Origin: Primulina eburnea | Lineage: Eukaryota > Streptophyta > Magnoliopsida > Lamiales > Gesneriaceae | Assembly: GCF_022965805.1 (NCBI RefSeq) | Contig: NC_133101.1 | Span: 12,313,069 to 12,377,068, forward strand | Direction of reading: 5' to 3' | DNA length: 64,000 nucleotides | The notes under the pieces: generated by a model | The model's input: the letters and a program-made list of their open reading frames with translations, nothing else | The model's database searches: none | Told to the model about the DNA's origin: nothing | Made by a program: the position numbers and the translations under genes | In this document: positions 12,543 through 24,785 of the stretch, one piece after another | How the letters are laid out: every line of letters begins with the position of its first letter | How positions within the stretch are numbered: the first letter of the stretch is position 1

Positions 12543-13812
12543 ACTGCACGATTCATAGCAAAATGTAGAATTAATTCAGGGAGGCAACTTGCGTTGCATA
12601 CTCAAACAAAAACTTAGATAAGGGGTAATGGTATCAGTACCCAGCATTGCTAGCAAGACCTGCAGGAGACCAGGAAATTGACCTAACACATTGCCGTGTA
12701 TCTCGCGACACATGCATTGGCAACAAGCACCCAGAGAGAAAATCTATCCCTGTGACAAAATGAAAACAAAATCAAATGCAGTGACCTGAGAAAATAAAAA
12801 GTACTTGAAACCTCAACTCAAAATTAATTTTCACTTGCACTGTAAAACCACAAACCTAGAAATCCAAATGGCATCCAAATTGTGTACATACATACATACA
12901 ATGAGCTCATTCAAAACTATGAAATTCAATTTTTAATATGATTCTACGTACCTCCAGCATTTATGACACCAATGGAAACAGGCTTGTTTGGGAGAACAGA
13001 AATTACACCTCGACATCCAGCTCAAGAAGGTTTAGCAGGATTCTAACCAAGTGAACAACAAGCATATACCAGTGATTCGAAGGATAAATCAAACAGTATA
13101 AAATTAAATCCTAATTTGAAAAAACAAATAAAAAGTAAGGTAATATGAATTATATAGACCAACTACTATAAGATTCTCTATCAAATTCAAATCAGACCCT
13201 GTATCGAACTCCAACATAAAACAGCTTCCAGACCAGTTATGAAGATCAGGTAGATTAAAATGTAAGCATAAATTTGGCGTTTAAAATTCAATAACAATGC
13301 AAAAATCTTCGGCTAAAAAATAAGAATGCTATTCAGAAATATTATTACATTATATGCAATCAATTGATTTAGTAGTTGTCTTTCCTAAGTCATGGGATCA
13401 GATCCCATCAGGTGGATCACAGAATACTGGACTCAGAATCAGTGGTCATTGATTCTTGTTCATGTCAGTGCATGAATAATAATGTCATCTGCATAATCCT
13501 CACACTAACAGAATCACTTGACAGCCCAAAATTTTTGATCAACTAAAAACTCAGCTAGAACAGATTGAATGCAAGGATACTTCTGAACTTGAGCAATTTC
13601 AATGTTGAGACTCAAATGCTATACATCGTATCAGTAAAATTGCATCAAAGCAATTCAATACTAAAATCAGCAAACTTTGAAAAGTTAACAATTACCAGGA
13701 TCGTAACGAGGCTACCAGAAGCGACCGCCACCAGATTCTCTTCGGACCAAGCAACAACGTTCGGATAACAAGGCGCTGATACGAGCACCGCTGCTTGGAA
13801 GCGGGAAGACAT
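9616..13812 (-). pseudogene. TFIIIC 90-kDa-subunit-like WD40 protein, 5' part (left copy)
   Basis: This resembles plant GTF3C4-like transducin/WD40 proteins, a subunit of TFIIIC used in RNA polymerase III initiation in the nucleus. Exons inferred from GT/AG borders (minus strand): 13812-13696 (starts MSSRFQAAVLVSAPCYPNVV), 13042-12952, 12749-12641, 12543-12459, 11991-11905, 11762-11712, 11490-11036, 10870-10789, 10685-10510, 10454-10403, 10204-10111, 10031-9966. Frames agree across the junctions. WD-like pieces include SISWSPAGLA, LLAVCTTGGRVKLYR, VAWSP and GSSNGRVKIW. Lesions are a TGA in exon 2 (13024-13022) and a TAA in exon 7 (11397-11395), the latter shared with the right copy. All later exons, including the zinc finger, are missing: homology stops at 9616 inside the following intron, where a T2 LTR begins. 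The family assignment is from memory of the proteins; the exon model is inference. Confidence 0.75.
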
Positions 13813-14720
13813 TGTTGAAGAGAATTGAAACAGAAAGCAAAGCGGCGTTTTATTATTTTGGAGTGAAGCGGATTCGATGCTTCGACCTAATTTGTGAAAC
13901 AGCTCGAATAGTCCAAATCGAATTACACCATATAACCTACATATATTTGTATTTACTAGACTAGACTAGACTAGAAGACTAAAAAAAATCTTCTATTTTA
14001 TATTATTAAAAAAATAAAAATATTTATTTTTATGTGGATTTAGGGATCTCTCCCTTAGAGAACAAAAACAATGGATATTGAGGAAGCAACAAGCATTGAA
14101 GAAATGAAGTTGAAACATTAGTCAATCTCACGCATTACCCAATTTAGGGGTGAGTAGAAACCAAAGCCAAATCAAATAGTTGGTTTGGTTTTTAGTCGAT
14201 CGATTTATATTGGTTTTAAAATTAATCATATCGAAAAAATTTGTTTTGTTCAAAGTTTTGGTGAAAAATCCTAACCGAACCAATTTTATAAATATATAAT
14301 ATTTTTATTATATACATATTATTTTATTTTATGTCATATAATTGATATTATGAAAGTTTGATGATTGGTATTGGTGGCACATTTTATAAAGCTAAAAAAA
14401 ATTTACCATTATCCCGTTCAATCTTCACAAGTATTTATTGATCTTCATGATGTTTTTGGAAAAGGTTAAAAACCTCGAGCAAGAAATCTTGGATGCGAGT
14501 GAATTTACTCTTACCAAATACCCAAGTTGGATAAACATAATAGATAAATGTCTTTTTTTCTTTAAAGTGTGATAATGAATGATATTGAAGCTATTTCTAA
14601 AAGTTGAACTATTGAAAACTTATATTTATCTATTTATAATAGCTAGTTTTGAAAATTTAAATTATGATTATAAAAAGTCAAAATATTTTATTTGAACAAA
14701 ATTAAAATTTAAAATTGAAC
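13813..14720. other. 5' flank of the TFIIIC-like copy and AT-rich spacer
   Basis: No gene is supported here. The first 100-150 bp upstream of the ATG at 13812 would be the 5' UTR and promoter region of the left TFIIIC copy, but I see no clear promoter element. A short (ACTAG)n-type microsatellite lies at about 13958-13976. From about 14150 an AAACCAAA-rich stretch (GGGGTGAG start) looks like a degraded repeat. The remainder is AT-rich and featureless. Confidence 0.5.
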
Positions 14721-15598
14721 ATCCAAAGGTTCGCGACGGTATTGAAAAAACGGTCGCTATATTAAGCGACAGAATTGAAAAAGCCGTCGCTATATTAAAC
14801 GGTGATTTTTTTAAAAAAACCGCCGTTTAAGAAGCGACGGTTTGTAACCATAAAATGCATAAAAAAACTACTACGCAAAAATTAAAATTATGTAGTAAAT
14901 TTTCGGGGAAAAAAAAATTAAAACCTGATTTGCGCGAAGATATGTAGCTCCACGTAACGCTGGAAGATCGTACCGACAAGCAAATCTACGAAATAAATAC
15001 GAAAAAATGTTAGTACAAAATTAAAAAATCGAAACTTCGAAAAATTGATAGAGTTTAACTACTACTAGAGATAGACGAAAAATCGTTTAAGAAAATGTCT
15101 GCGAACCTCGGTATATATAGAATTATAGCGACGGTTTTTAATAAAACCATCGCTATATAGCAACGGTTCAACCAAAACCGTCGCGATAATAGCGACAGTT
15201 CTGGTAAAAATCGTCGCCAATCTAGATTGGCGCCGGTTGCATAACCGTCGCTATTATGACGATGATTTTTGATCGGCGACTGTTTTATTAAAACCGTCGC
15301 TATTATAGCGATGGTTTTCCTTAAACCGTCGCTATTATAGTAATAATAGCGACAGTTTTTAATAAAACCGTCGCTTGTCAAATTAAGAGAAAGTTTACTA
15401 AAACCGTCGCTACAAAATAACGACGGGTAAAAAACCCGTCGCACAAAATAACGACGGGTTTATCAAACAGTCGCAATATTAGCGACAGTTTATGAAAAAC
15501 CGTCGCTATTCTAGCGACGGTTTTAATTTAACCGTCGCTTAATTTGATAAGCGACGGTTCAAGAAAAACCGTCGCTATGCTTTCCGTTTTTTTGTAGT
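14720..15598 (-). mobile_element. CACTA (En/Spm)-like terminal region with dense GCGACGG inverted repeats
   Basis: On the minus strand the right end begins CACTACAAAAAAACGG at 15598, which fits the terminal repeat of CACTA elements. Inside lie many copies, in both orientations, of a roughly 12-bp motif built on GCGACGGTTTT/AAAACCGTCGC (examples at 15121, 15250-15330, 15370 and 15480-15580). Subterminal repeats of this kind bind CACTA transposases. The matching left CACTA end was not found, so the left border is approximate and the element is truncated or highly degraded. The 129-codon minus-strand frame at 15055-15444 is made of these repeats and is not a gene. Confidence 0.65.
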
Positions 15599-16071
15599 GA
15601 CAACCCATATCAAATATATAATATTAATTAGGAAATTGTAAGTATCATCCTCTTTATTTGTCTATTTTTTATTTTAGTCTTCTAAATTGTCAAATTTCCA
15701 TCTTAGCATGTTATCTTAGTTTCTTTCTTCTTATTTTCTTTTTGCAATTTTAGTTTTTTTCTCACACGGTGTTAATGAAGTGTTGACGCAACGTTACATG
15801 ACGATGACGTGTACATTGTCACATTAAAACTTAGAGACACAGCAAAAATATTTTTTGATCCTGAGCTGACTGATCCGATAAAAAAAATATTATCGTGGGT
15901 TCCAAAGAAAATTTATTTGATACCTAGCAGGGTGTTGGTCATCATGGTTTAAGATTTCGGAATTAGTTGGAGAATACTAATCACTAATCGATGTACTAGT
16001 TTTTGATTTAGAAAATGAAAACATAGCTTTCTTCTTTCTTCCTTGAACTTTCATTATAAAACCAACATGTC
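15599..16071. other. AT-rich spacer without a recognised feature
   Basis: No supported gene or complete repeat was seen. Pyrimidine-rich runs occur at about 15640-15770. The next recognisable repeat starts near 16067 with TGTCACGCCCCGAG, which looks like an LTR-type start. Confidence 0.4.
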
Positions 16072-16143
16072 ACGCCCCGAGACCGAGGCGTATGGTATAT
16101 GATTTCTTCTCGGTTTGGAATTTCATATTCTCACCCCAACAAT

Positions 16144-16404
16144 TTACCATTGCATAGTCTTGGCTAAACAATCCATTCTTAGAATGATGTCAAAATCCAC
16201 CATTGAGAGTTGAATCGAGTCGGCATTGAACGCATGCATATTGTTACTGATTTTATAGTCTCGATGTAACTCGAAGGTTTCGATAGCCTTACTAGTAGGT
16301 GTTGCTATCCTAAAAGGTTTAACAAGCATTTTAGGTTTAACCCCTAATTTCTTAGTGAACCTCTTAGATATAAAATAATGTGTGTCACCACAATCAAACA
16401 ACAC
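16144..16404 (-). pseudogene. Ty3/gypsy gag-protease fragment
   Basis: An 86-codon piece contains a retropepsin-like segment (LFDCGDTHYFISKRF, then 'MVDFDIILRMDCL'). This matches the plant gypsy protease pattern, in which the catalytic Asp-Ser/Thr-Gly is normally followed by 'HSFIS'; here it reads DCGDTH. Upstream on the same strand (16700 to 16405) degraded gag-like text with stops can be traced (MATQSKTMSNLELEI). It is the eroded core of an old element. Confidence 0.6.
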
Positions 16405-16939
16405 ATAAGCAGGTAAATTTTTTTATTAGAATAGTAACTTCTAAAAAAAAACTAGTGAAGTTCCCTCTAAGTTGCTAAATCTCGAGTTCGAGGTTACTCA
16501 TGGTCTTAGATTGGGTCGCCATTTCTTGCTCAAAATTTGTCAAAATTATGTTCGAAAATGGTTGCAACATGCTCGAGATTTTAGAGAATTTATGCTTAAA
16601 TCGGTGTGATCTTCTTTGTGCAAAATGGGAGGGTTACTTATATGTGAGGAAGAAAAGTTTTTAGTCACGATTCTATCCCTTAAATGCATCATTGATGAGC
16701 ATAAATAGACCAAAAAGTAAGCTTGTTACCAAAAATAGAGGATGTCAAATCTGATGAGACTCTGATTACGCCTATAAATTAGATTTTAGGTCGTTGATTG
16801 ATGGTTAATATACTACCTCGAAAATAATTGTCAAGGATATGAATGCACTGGTCCTTTGGCAAAATTTGACATCTTATCATGTTTTGTATATTAGGATCTC
16901 ATTCAGATTATGATCATGCTGGCTCTAATATCATTTAAA

Positions 16940-18184
16940 TGTCATGTCCTAAGACCTAGGTGTACAGACACATTCGTTTTTTAACAATCACATGGTAAGG
17001 TTTGGTTAAGTTTTGAGTCAATTCGGGTTAAAATCGAGGCGTAGGTTTAAGTTTTAAAACGAATTGAAAAATTTGTCGAGGAGCCTAAGTTTAAGTCCAA
17101 GAAATATTTATGGGTGTATTTTAAAGTGTTATGTTAAGTTTGTATGGATTTGGGTCGTCGTTTTAAGGTCTAAGAATTAATTGAGAATGTTAAAGTTTCA
17201 GGGGCAAAACAGTCATTTTACACTTGAAAAATGTTAGACGTCCTGGCAGTGCCCTGAATGCGTAATAAATGTTAAAATTTTTATTTCAAATGTTTATGGA
17301 ATTTTATGATGAAACGTTAATGTTAAAAGACACGTTGCATGCTTGGTTTTAAATAAAAATAATTTATATATGCATTAATTTTTATAGGTGATGGAAATAT
17401 GAAAGGTTGAAGGAGGTGAATTGATTGTGACTAATACGATGATACGATGATATGTAAGGCCAAGACTCAGTTGATGGGTGAGAGTGTCGCTGATGTTCCC
17501 ATCGCCCGATACTGTGGTTTTACGTAAATGGATCCATCGACCTACAGCTAATATGAAAGTCACAATTGAGGATTTGAATTCGATAAAAAGTTAAACGTAT
17601 ACGTATATGATGAAAAAGAAAAGGTATATGATGAAAGAAAAATATTTAAGTTTATGCATGTTTATGAAAAGCTAGTTTCTTAAAAGTTTTTTTACTGTTA
17701 CTTGTGAACGTATATGTATTACTTGCTATTACGATTAAGGTTTGCTGAGTCAATAGACTCCATAGGTGTGATTGATGCAAATGAGCATGATATTGATGGA
17801 GGACTTGATGGTTGAACTAGCTGGACTGAAGGTGCGCACAACCCGAGGACCGTCGCTAGTTTTCCACAATCACGTTTATGTTTTAAGTTTACTTTAAAGA
17901 TTTTATGACCTTTATGATTTTGAGTGTTTTTGAGAGATTTAAGAGTTTATGCTTTGTTTAGAGAAAAATGTTAAATTTAGATTTGGTTGACGATTTACGA
18001 TTTCATGTTTTGAATGCTTTCTTTTGGATTTTCAAATAATTAGTTGGTCAGTTTATTTTTAAATGGTGTCAAATATATTATATATATATGTATGTATGTA
18101 TGTATGTATAGTTACATTTCGGCCGAATAGATGGAAAAAAAATTTCTAGTACATTTTAAAGAAAAACGAGTAGTGGACGATTCA
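16940..18184 (+). mobile_element. Partial Ty3/gypsy LTR, T1-related
   Basis: Plus-strand sequence resembles the 3' half of the T1 solo LTR. Shared points are the 'ggcaaaacagtcattttacac' block near 17204, the 'gtgactaatacgatgatacg' and 'ccatcgacc' blocks near 17425-17540, a degenerate TGAGTC-AGACTC palindrome at 17746-17761, and 'gcacaacccgaggaccg' near 17835. It ends at about 18184 (GACGATTCA, compare AGACGTTTCA at 36960). A (TATG)n microsatellite is at 18085-18110. The start near 16940 (TGTCATGTCC) is uncertain, and no target duplication was identified. Confidence 0.6.
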
Positions 18185-18470
18185 TGGGTAATAATTTGAT
18201 GATACACTGAATAACCCTCCATCAAGTGGTTATCACTTATCGAGTAGAATAGCCAACGGTTAAGGTTGTATACCATTAGTCCTTTGACCCGGGACAACGT
18301 GGAGGCTCTATGTACTAACATACACTTTGATTTTGTTTACTGGCTCCATTAAGGATCATCAAATGGCGAGGTTGGATATAATTTCAAAATACGTAGGAGG
18401 CAATACATTTTATTCAGGATTCTTTGTTTGCCTACAGGTAAAGATATCATATTTGATCTGATTAGTTAAT
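18185..18470 (+). mobile_element. Fragment 1 of an older copia-like LTR
   Basis: This contains 'ggatcatcaaatggcgaggttgg', which resembles a segment at about 47520 on the other strand, and 'tttgacccgggac'. Its text appears to continue at 33796 and again at 36961 once two younger LTR insertions are removed. Assignment to an Angela/SIRE-type copia LTR is from general resemblance only. Confidence 0.45.
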
Positions 18471-19466
18471 TGTAACGTCCGAAAAATTAGTCCACGTAAA
18501 CCACATGCATGCAAAATTATTTTAATTGCTTAATTGTTTTATTTAATTTCTTTTAAATGCTAGCATAATGTTTATCATATGATTAAATGCATGATTTCAT
18601 GATTAAATGCTAATATGACATGATTGCATGAAATTAAGGATTTTTACCCGAATATCGGTAGTTGGCCGGGGACGGAGGACCGGAGACGATTAAGGTGTGA
18701 AAGATTTAAAAGCTAATTTATTTTAGTCAAGAAAATATTTATTAAAAATATTTTAAGAATTATTGCTTTTTAAGTTCAAATTTAAATTAATTGGAGGGAA
18801 CAAGGGATTTTATGTATTTCATAAGGGGATTTTTGAAAATATGTATTTTTAAATATTTTAATTTGAGGCCTAATGATTTTATTAATCTTAATGGGCCTAA
18901 TTAATTAATTTAAAAGCTTGGCCTAATTGAGCCCATTAATTAGGTATGTAGAAAACCTTTTTAAATTCTTTTTAAAAGAATCCTACACACACCTAAATCC
19001 CAAAAACACACAAACTCCGAAACCCACACACACAATTCACGAAATTTGAAAGAAAGTAGAAGGGAACGGCCGAAACCTCAAGGGCTTTTGCAAGGGGGAA
19101 GTTTAGAATTTTTTTGTTCATCTGTTCTTTGATTTTATTCATCCTTCTTCCTTCCATCAACGATCACCCGACTCCCGGGTATCCCAAGGTGGGTTTTTGG
19201 AGGGGTTTTGACAAGAGAAAAGGGTTGAAAAAAAATAGAAATCGTCCTCCGTTCGTCACCGACTTCCACCTCTACGGTATTCATATTTCGAGCGTTTTAA
19301 ACGCAAAGGGACGTTACTAAACTCTTTTGAAACATCATTCAAATCATAATATGCATGTTTTAATTGTTTATGCATGAAAAACACGTGGGTTCGATTAATT
19401 TACGGTAGAACGATTATTTTCAAACATTTGACGATTTTTACGATTGTTCCTTAACGTTATGATTCC

Positions 19467-20982
19467 TGACCGACAATTTGAGTTGGGAAAAATTCTAGCA
19501 AGCGGACTAGGTCAAGTTATAGTAAATGGACGAAGAGTCCAAGCATCGATCCCACAGAGAGTATTATTTAAGTACTAAGATGTTAAATTATTCGATTTAA
19601 TCTAGGCAAACGGTAATAAGTGATTTGATGATCGATTAAACTAATTAAGTTAAACTAATTTATGCTAAATTAAAGACTAAAATCAAATTTGCAGAGAAGC
19701 TTGGAACTTGGGGATTTTCAAATTTAAATAAAATGACCGAGACACACAACAGTAACAAACTCAGAGTATTATCACGCACTGGAATTATTTAACTACAGAT
19801 TATTCGCTGTCAGGATGCAATTCTCTAATTTAATTATAAATCTATCTCTAGAATTTATAATCCTATTTTCATTTAACAGTCCAATTATTTCTAATTGAAT
19901 TTAATTAAACGAAAACGCATTTATCAACGATAGAATTACACCTGTCGCCTAAAATCGCACACTGAAGCCGAATACTATTTTTAGTCGGTTTAACCGTGTG
20001 TTGATTAATATTTTCGAAGCTAAATTCAATCTATTCCCCTTCGAGTCAATATCGAACGACAAACATGCAAATAATTAGCCAGATTAAAAGCACGAAAATT
20101 ACGCAAACATAAATCAATAACATGAAATAATTTTATAAATCAAACAATCCAATGAATAACCAAAATCAATCGTTTGTCCCTATCGTGGTCCCGATCACAA
20201 GAAAACTACTCCATAAATTCAAAATTAAAATCAAATTTGAAATTCGAATTCATGACTGAAAATAAGAAGACGAAAGAGAAGAAAAAATCTCAGTGATGGT
20301 GCGCGGTTCCTGCGTGTAAAGTGCGCGGTTTCCTCTCGTCTCTCCCAAGCCGTCGCCGTCTTCAAAAGTATGCAAGTTCTTGCCTTTTTCTCTGAAAAGT
20401 CGGCTGCCCAAGGTTTTCGATCACCCCCCAAAAGTCCACTTCTATCTTTTATTTTTCTCTTTTATTCTTCCAAATCTTCGTGAAATCTGATCTCCAAATC
20501 ATGTACACGGACCCCGTGTAAGCCTCCGGATTGGGGCCCGTGTAAGTTCGATTAATTTATTTTTTCGGGAGGCATCAGACACGGACCCCGTGTAGGGGTC
20601 CGGAGTCAGGTCCGTGTATTTGCGCAACTTTTCTTCTCAAGATTGATGCTGACACGGACCCCTACACGGGGTCCGTCTTCGGGTCCGGATCCGTACGGTT
20701 GCACTCTTCTTTGATGATAATTGACACGGACCCTTGGACGGGGTCCGTGTAAGGGTATGGAATTTGGCCTTTGTCTTGTTTTCCTATTTTTCCGGGTATT
20801 TCTGACGTGGCGTTGCGAGGCTTTACTTTGTTTTCATTTCTTTGGCTTTTATTATCTTTTGGTCAAACCTGCAAATAACCATAATGAGACGAAATAAGCG
20901 CGAAACTCGGAATAAAAACGCCAGATAAGCACGAATACGACAAAATAAAGACCCTAAAATGCTATATAATTCGTGCTTATCA
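19467..20982 (-). repeat. Athila-like element, 3' LTR
   Basis: This is the 3' LTR in element orientation; it matches 30392-31895. It carries four imperfect palindromes built on GGACCCCGTGTAGGGGTCC, at about 20506, 20580, 20652 and 20724. Confidence 0.92.
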
Positions 20983-20995
20983 ACTCCCCCACACT
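20983..20995 (-). promoter_or_regulatory. Polypurine tract of the Athila-like element
   Basis: On the minus strand AGTGTGGGGGAGT runs directly into the 3' LTR start, the position expected for the plus-strand primer. Confidence 0.8.
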
Positions 20996-22622
20996 TAACC
21001 TTTGTTCGTCCTCGAACAAATCAAACAAAAATAAAGATGAGAGATATATCAGATTCAGAAATCAAGTATCACAATCAAATTTTCTCAATTTGTCAAACTC
21101 ATTCACCACCGGTCAAAAGATCACGCTTCGCATATCATGAGATTTGTTTTCGTCGCAATTTAAGATTCGAACATCTCCCAGTAAAGATCAACGGAATGAG
21201 ATGTGTGTAGTGTGCAAGTCAGAACTCGTACTCATCACCAGCTACTTGGTTTCAGGATCACTTATTTTCATTTGTTATCGAGACGCCCCATATGCTTGAC
21301 TTTCATACCCCTCTCTACTAAATGTTGAACGACGATGACTTGGTTAATAGGTCTTTTCCAGCTTATAACGTAAGGCCAATGTTCACGGTTACAATAGAAG
21401 GTATGGGAATAAAAAATGAGAGAAAATAAAAAATAATCCTGCAGCACATTCATTCAACTTTTTACTCGTCAACAATCACTGTATTTTCATCATCTTTTGA
21501 GCTCTATAGTCTCCTTTCTTTTTCATTGTCCTTCAACTTTTACCCACAGATTTTTCGGTTGTTTTTAATACTATACACTTTCCTCTTTTTTCTTTTCTAC
21601 ACCATTTTATTTTTATTTTATTTTTATTTTTTTTAATAAAGATTCATCGACTCCTTCACACATATTTCTTCAACCCATCAGAGTAATTCGAACATTTCAA
21701 TGTGTACATGAGATTTATTTCTCTCAAATGTAGGTAGGAAAAAGTGTATAGGCTAAGATTCAGGTAGTTGATGTGGGACATTGAATAAATTACGAATGGG
21801 GGCTAATTGTGTGTCATTGACACACACCATTCGATTTTTCCAGGCTCAAAAAGGGTTACTAGAGACAATAAATGATGTATCGGTTAGGCTTGAAAGGCTC
21901 AAACGGTCCAAAGATCGCCTAAATCATCCCTAAATCATCATTGTTCGTATTTTCGCTTCGAGGGCTAATCAGACGAGTTCTAGGGATCGTTGTTCGATCT
22001 CTCTTTTTTTTTCTTTTTTTTTAGTTCACCAATTCACCATTAATGAGCAAAATTTTGACCACGTGCATGGAATGAAATGTTGATACAAAACTGGTTAATG
22101 TCTGACTCTCTCCTTGAAACTACGACTCCTCTCATTCAATTACTAGGCATGAAACTATCTCCCGGGTGATCCAAAATCTAACAAGTTAATCTGATTATCA
22201 AGTGAAACAAGAGTTCTTTGTCTAAAACCAGTCTCATCCTACGTGAAAAGTGTTGTTAAGTGTTGTGCAATGATGTGTAACAAAACTGACCCACCCCCAC
22301 AGTTTGAAATCGACACTGCCCTCAGTGTAAAGCGATATAACATGAATAAGTAAGACAGTCAAAGCAACCACACTTCCTTGGATAAATGTCGAGTAGATGG
22401 TGACCATGGGGTAGAACGCATTAATTCCTGAAAAGAACGACATCGAATACACAAAGGAAACGTAAAAGGAATAGGAAAAGCACTCAAGCATTCAAATAAA
22501 ATCCAAAAGATAGTCAGCATAAAGAACATGTCCTAAAACACCAATAACAATATAAGAAAGAAAAGCGCAAATCCAGAAAATCGAAAGAGTCCTCCACAAA
22601 TCCTAAAATAGAAAAAAACTAT
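20996..22622 (-). other. Athila-like element, untranslated spacer between extra ORF and 3' LTR
   Basis: About 1.6 kb lacks a credible reading frame. It contains T-rich/TTTTATTTT runs at 21600-21640 and 22005-22025. Long noncoding stretches before the 3' LTR are typical of Athila elements. Confidence 0.65.
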
Positions 22623-23789
22623 CTACTCATCGTCTGATCCTATGTCAAAGTCCTCCATGCTGTCAAGTGCGGATCTGTTCCATGGTGTAGCAAAGATATC
22701 GTCGGAAGAAGACTGCGACTGGGTCTGGTGCTCGATGCGAGCCAATCTAGTGCGTATGTCGTCCATGCAATCAAACATGGACGAGAAGACCTGACGTGAA
22801 CCTCTGGGGACCCGCTGTCGAGGGGGCATATCAGCTCGTGGTGCAGCTCGAGCATCCATCTGCGCTTCGTCCTCCACACGGTCATCCCAGGCTCGGTCAT
22901 CGATGGCAGAGGGAGGTACCGGTGGGTCACGGGGATGTTCACTGAGATGTCGACTGTCTGGATTTCGGTACCACGCACCCTGTCGGAAGATAAAGTACAT
23001 GCCCTGCATGGCCTGGGCGGTGAGCATCTGCGTAGATGTGGGAATGAGAGAAGTCTCACCAGTGAGATCGACACCATGGGCCGCCAAGATCCTGAAGATG
23101 ATGATAGGGTAGGGGGCATAGGGTGTCCTATTCTTCGTGGGGTCGATGTGGGGGAGTGAACGCATATGGGAAATGATGATCGACGCCACCGGAATAGCAG
23201 GAATGTCACCCAATCCATTCAGCATCTTATCAATGATATAGAGATCCAAATGACGGACCTCATTGTTCCCGGGTTTTTGCGGAATAATATTCGCCCCCGT
23301 AAAGTAACAGATGAGCCGATCCAGCAGCGGGAGGGACGTCGGGAGAACAATCGATCAGGAGCCAGTGGGAGATGTGTGGTAACGGAGTCGGCGTCGAGCC
23401 TCAATGATCCTGAAGGTGAGGTCGGAAAAGAAGATATCCACCTGGTTGAAGGACACCGGCGGCCCTTCATTAGGGACACTCAAGATCGCGGCCAGGTAAA
23501 CGCTGGTCACCTCGATAGGAACTCCCTTCACGAATTGCCATACCAGGTCGGGGAAATACGGTCCGACAATATCCAAAATAGGCCCCCATCCAAACTTATC
23601 GAACTCTGCCCGGAGTGGCACCTCATGGTCAATCTGTGGATGAATAGACCGCTCAACAATGACCGAGTTCCCGTGGAGCGCCGAATACCACTCAAAATTT
23701 TCGAGGCTAGTGAATCTAGAGGCATCAAATGAGGATGAGGAGGAGGAAGCGGCTCGGGCGCGCTTACTAGATTGCTTACGGGGAGGCAT
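22623..23789 (-). pseudogene. Athila-type extra ORF in env-like position, one internal stop
   Basis: The frame starts ATG at 23789 (MPPRKQSSKRARAASSSSS, a basic and Ser-rich head) and continues to 22623, about 388 codons, with a single in-frame TGA at 23357-23355. The segment after the head, with FGWGPILDIVGPYFPDLVW, resembles the 'putative plant transposon protein' domain found downstream of pol or in gag-like positions of Athila/Tat elements. The C-terminal part is acidic and Ser-rich (SDDIFATPW, ending SDDE). No transmembrane segment or signal peptide is obvious, so an envelope role is not supported. The function of this ORF class is unknown. Confidence 0.7.
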
Positions 23790-24785
23790 GATGATTCAAA
23801 TGAATAGGTTCCAAACCCAACCAATCAAGCACGACAATCTAACAGGGGATGGCAATTAAACCGAACCAATTCAAGCTAAGCCCAACACACCGCAATAAAA
23901 CAATACCCACAGCCAATCAATCCATAACCGAAACGCGCAACAACAAATTAACCCGAACAAATCACTAACACGAGCCAAATCCAAGAACAATGGATACCCA
24001 ACAATCAACGCCCAGAATTGAAACACAAACACCAAACTGCGAATCGGAAATAATGTGCCAAAACTTACTTTGTACGGTGGGTTTCTGTGGTGAGTGGTCG
24101 TGACGGCGACGGAGATGGCAGCGAGGTGGCGATGGTCAGCTGGAGGCGGCGGGATGAAGGAGAAACGATTTGGGAGTTTAGGGATTTAAGAAAGGATGTC
24201 GCGATTTTTATTCAGATTCTGCCGAAAATTCGAAGGCACGGACCCCGTGTAGGGGTCCGGATGATTTCAAAAAAATGTAAAATTCTGAGAGGCTTGGACA
24301 CGGACCCTGTGTTGGGGTCCGGGGTGTTTCTCGAAATTGAGATTTTAGGGAAAAATTGACACGGACCCCGTTCCGGGGTCCGGACACAGGTCTGTGTGCG
24401 CTCGGTAAATCAAGTGAAAAATCTTTTTTTTTCGGAACACTACGAACCAAGTAAACATTCGAAGCAGGAATGTACAATTCTATACATCACAAATAAAAAT
24501 TGAAATTCAGTCGAGCACACAAGATGCAAGAATTGTACAGAAACTTCCCTGGCCAATTTGACATTCTGAATCCGCTTGTCCCAATAGAATCCCGACATTT
24601 GAGAAACCCCACTGTCAATGAATATACTACCTGCAGCACCATTAACTGAGATTAGTCACTAAAAATGCAGAAAACGAAACGAAAGAAAACTAAAATAAAA
24701 GAAGAAAGAAAATTAAAATAAACACTGGGTTGCCACCCAGCAAGCGCTAAATTTAGAGTCGATAGCCTGACTGTACTCCCTTGAT
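23790..24785 (-). other. Athila-like element, spacer between pol and extra ORF
   Basis: No coding sequence is supported. It holds three further copies of the LTR's GGACCCC-type palindrome (about 24237, 24299 and 24359). LTR-like hairpins therefore also occur inside the element. Plant gypsy elements with extra ORFs often have a promoter or splice-acceptor region here; none can be shown. Confidence 0.6.

Noticed and set aside
15055..15444. 129-codon minus-strand frame
   Set aside because: It is built from the GCGACGG inverted repeats of the CACTA-like end; low-complexity translation.
23166..23732. 188-codon plus-strand frame opposite the Athila extra ORF
   Set aside because: Antisense shadow of the minus-strand ORF, which has the better protein pattern and start.
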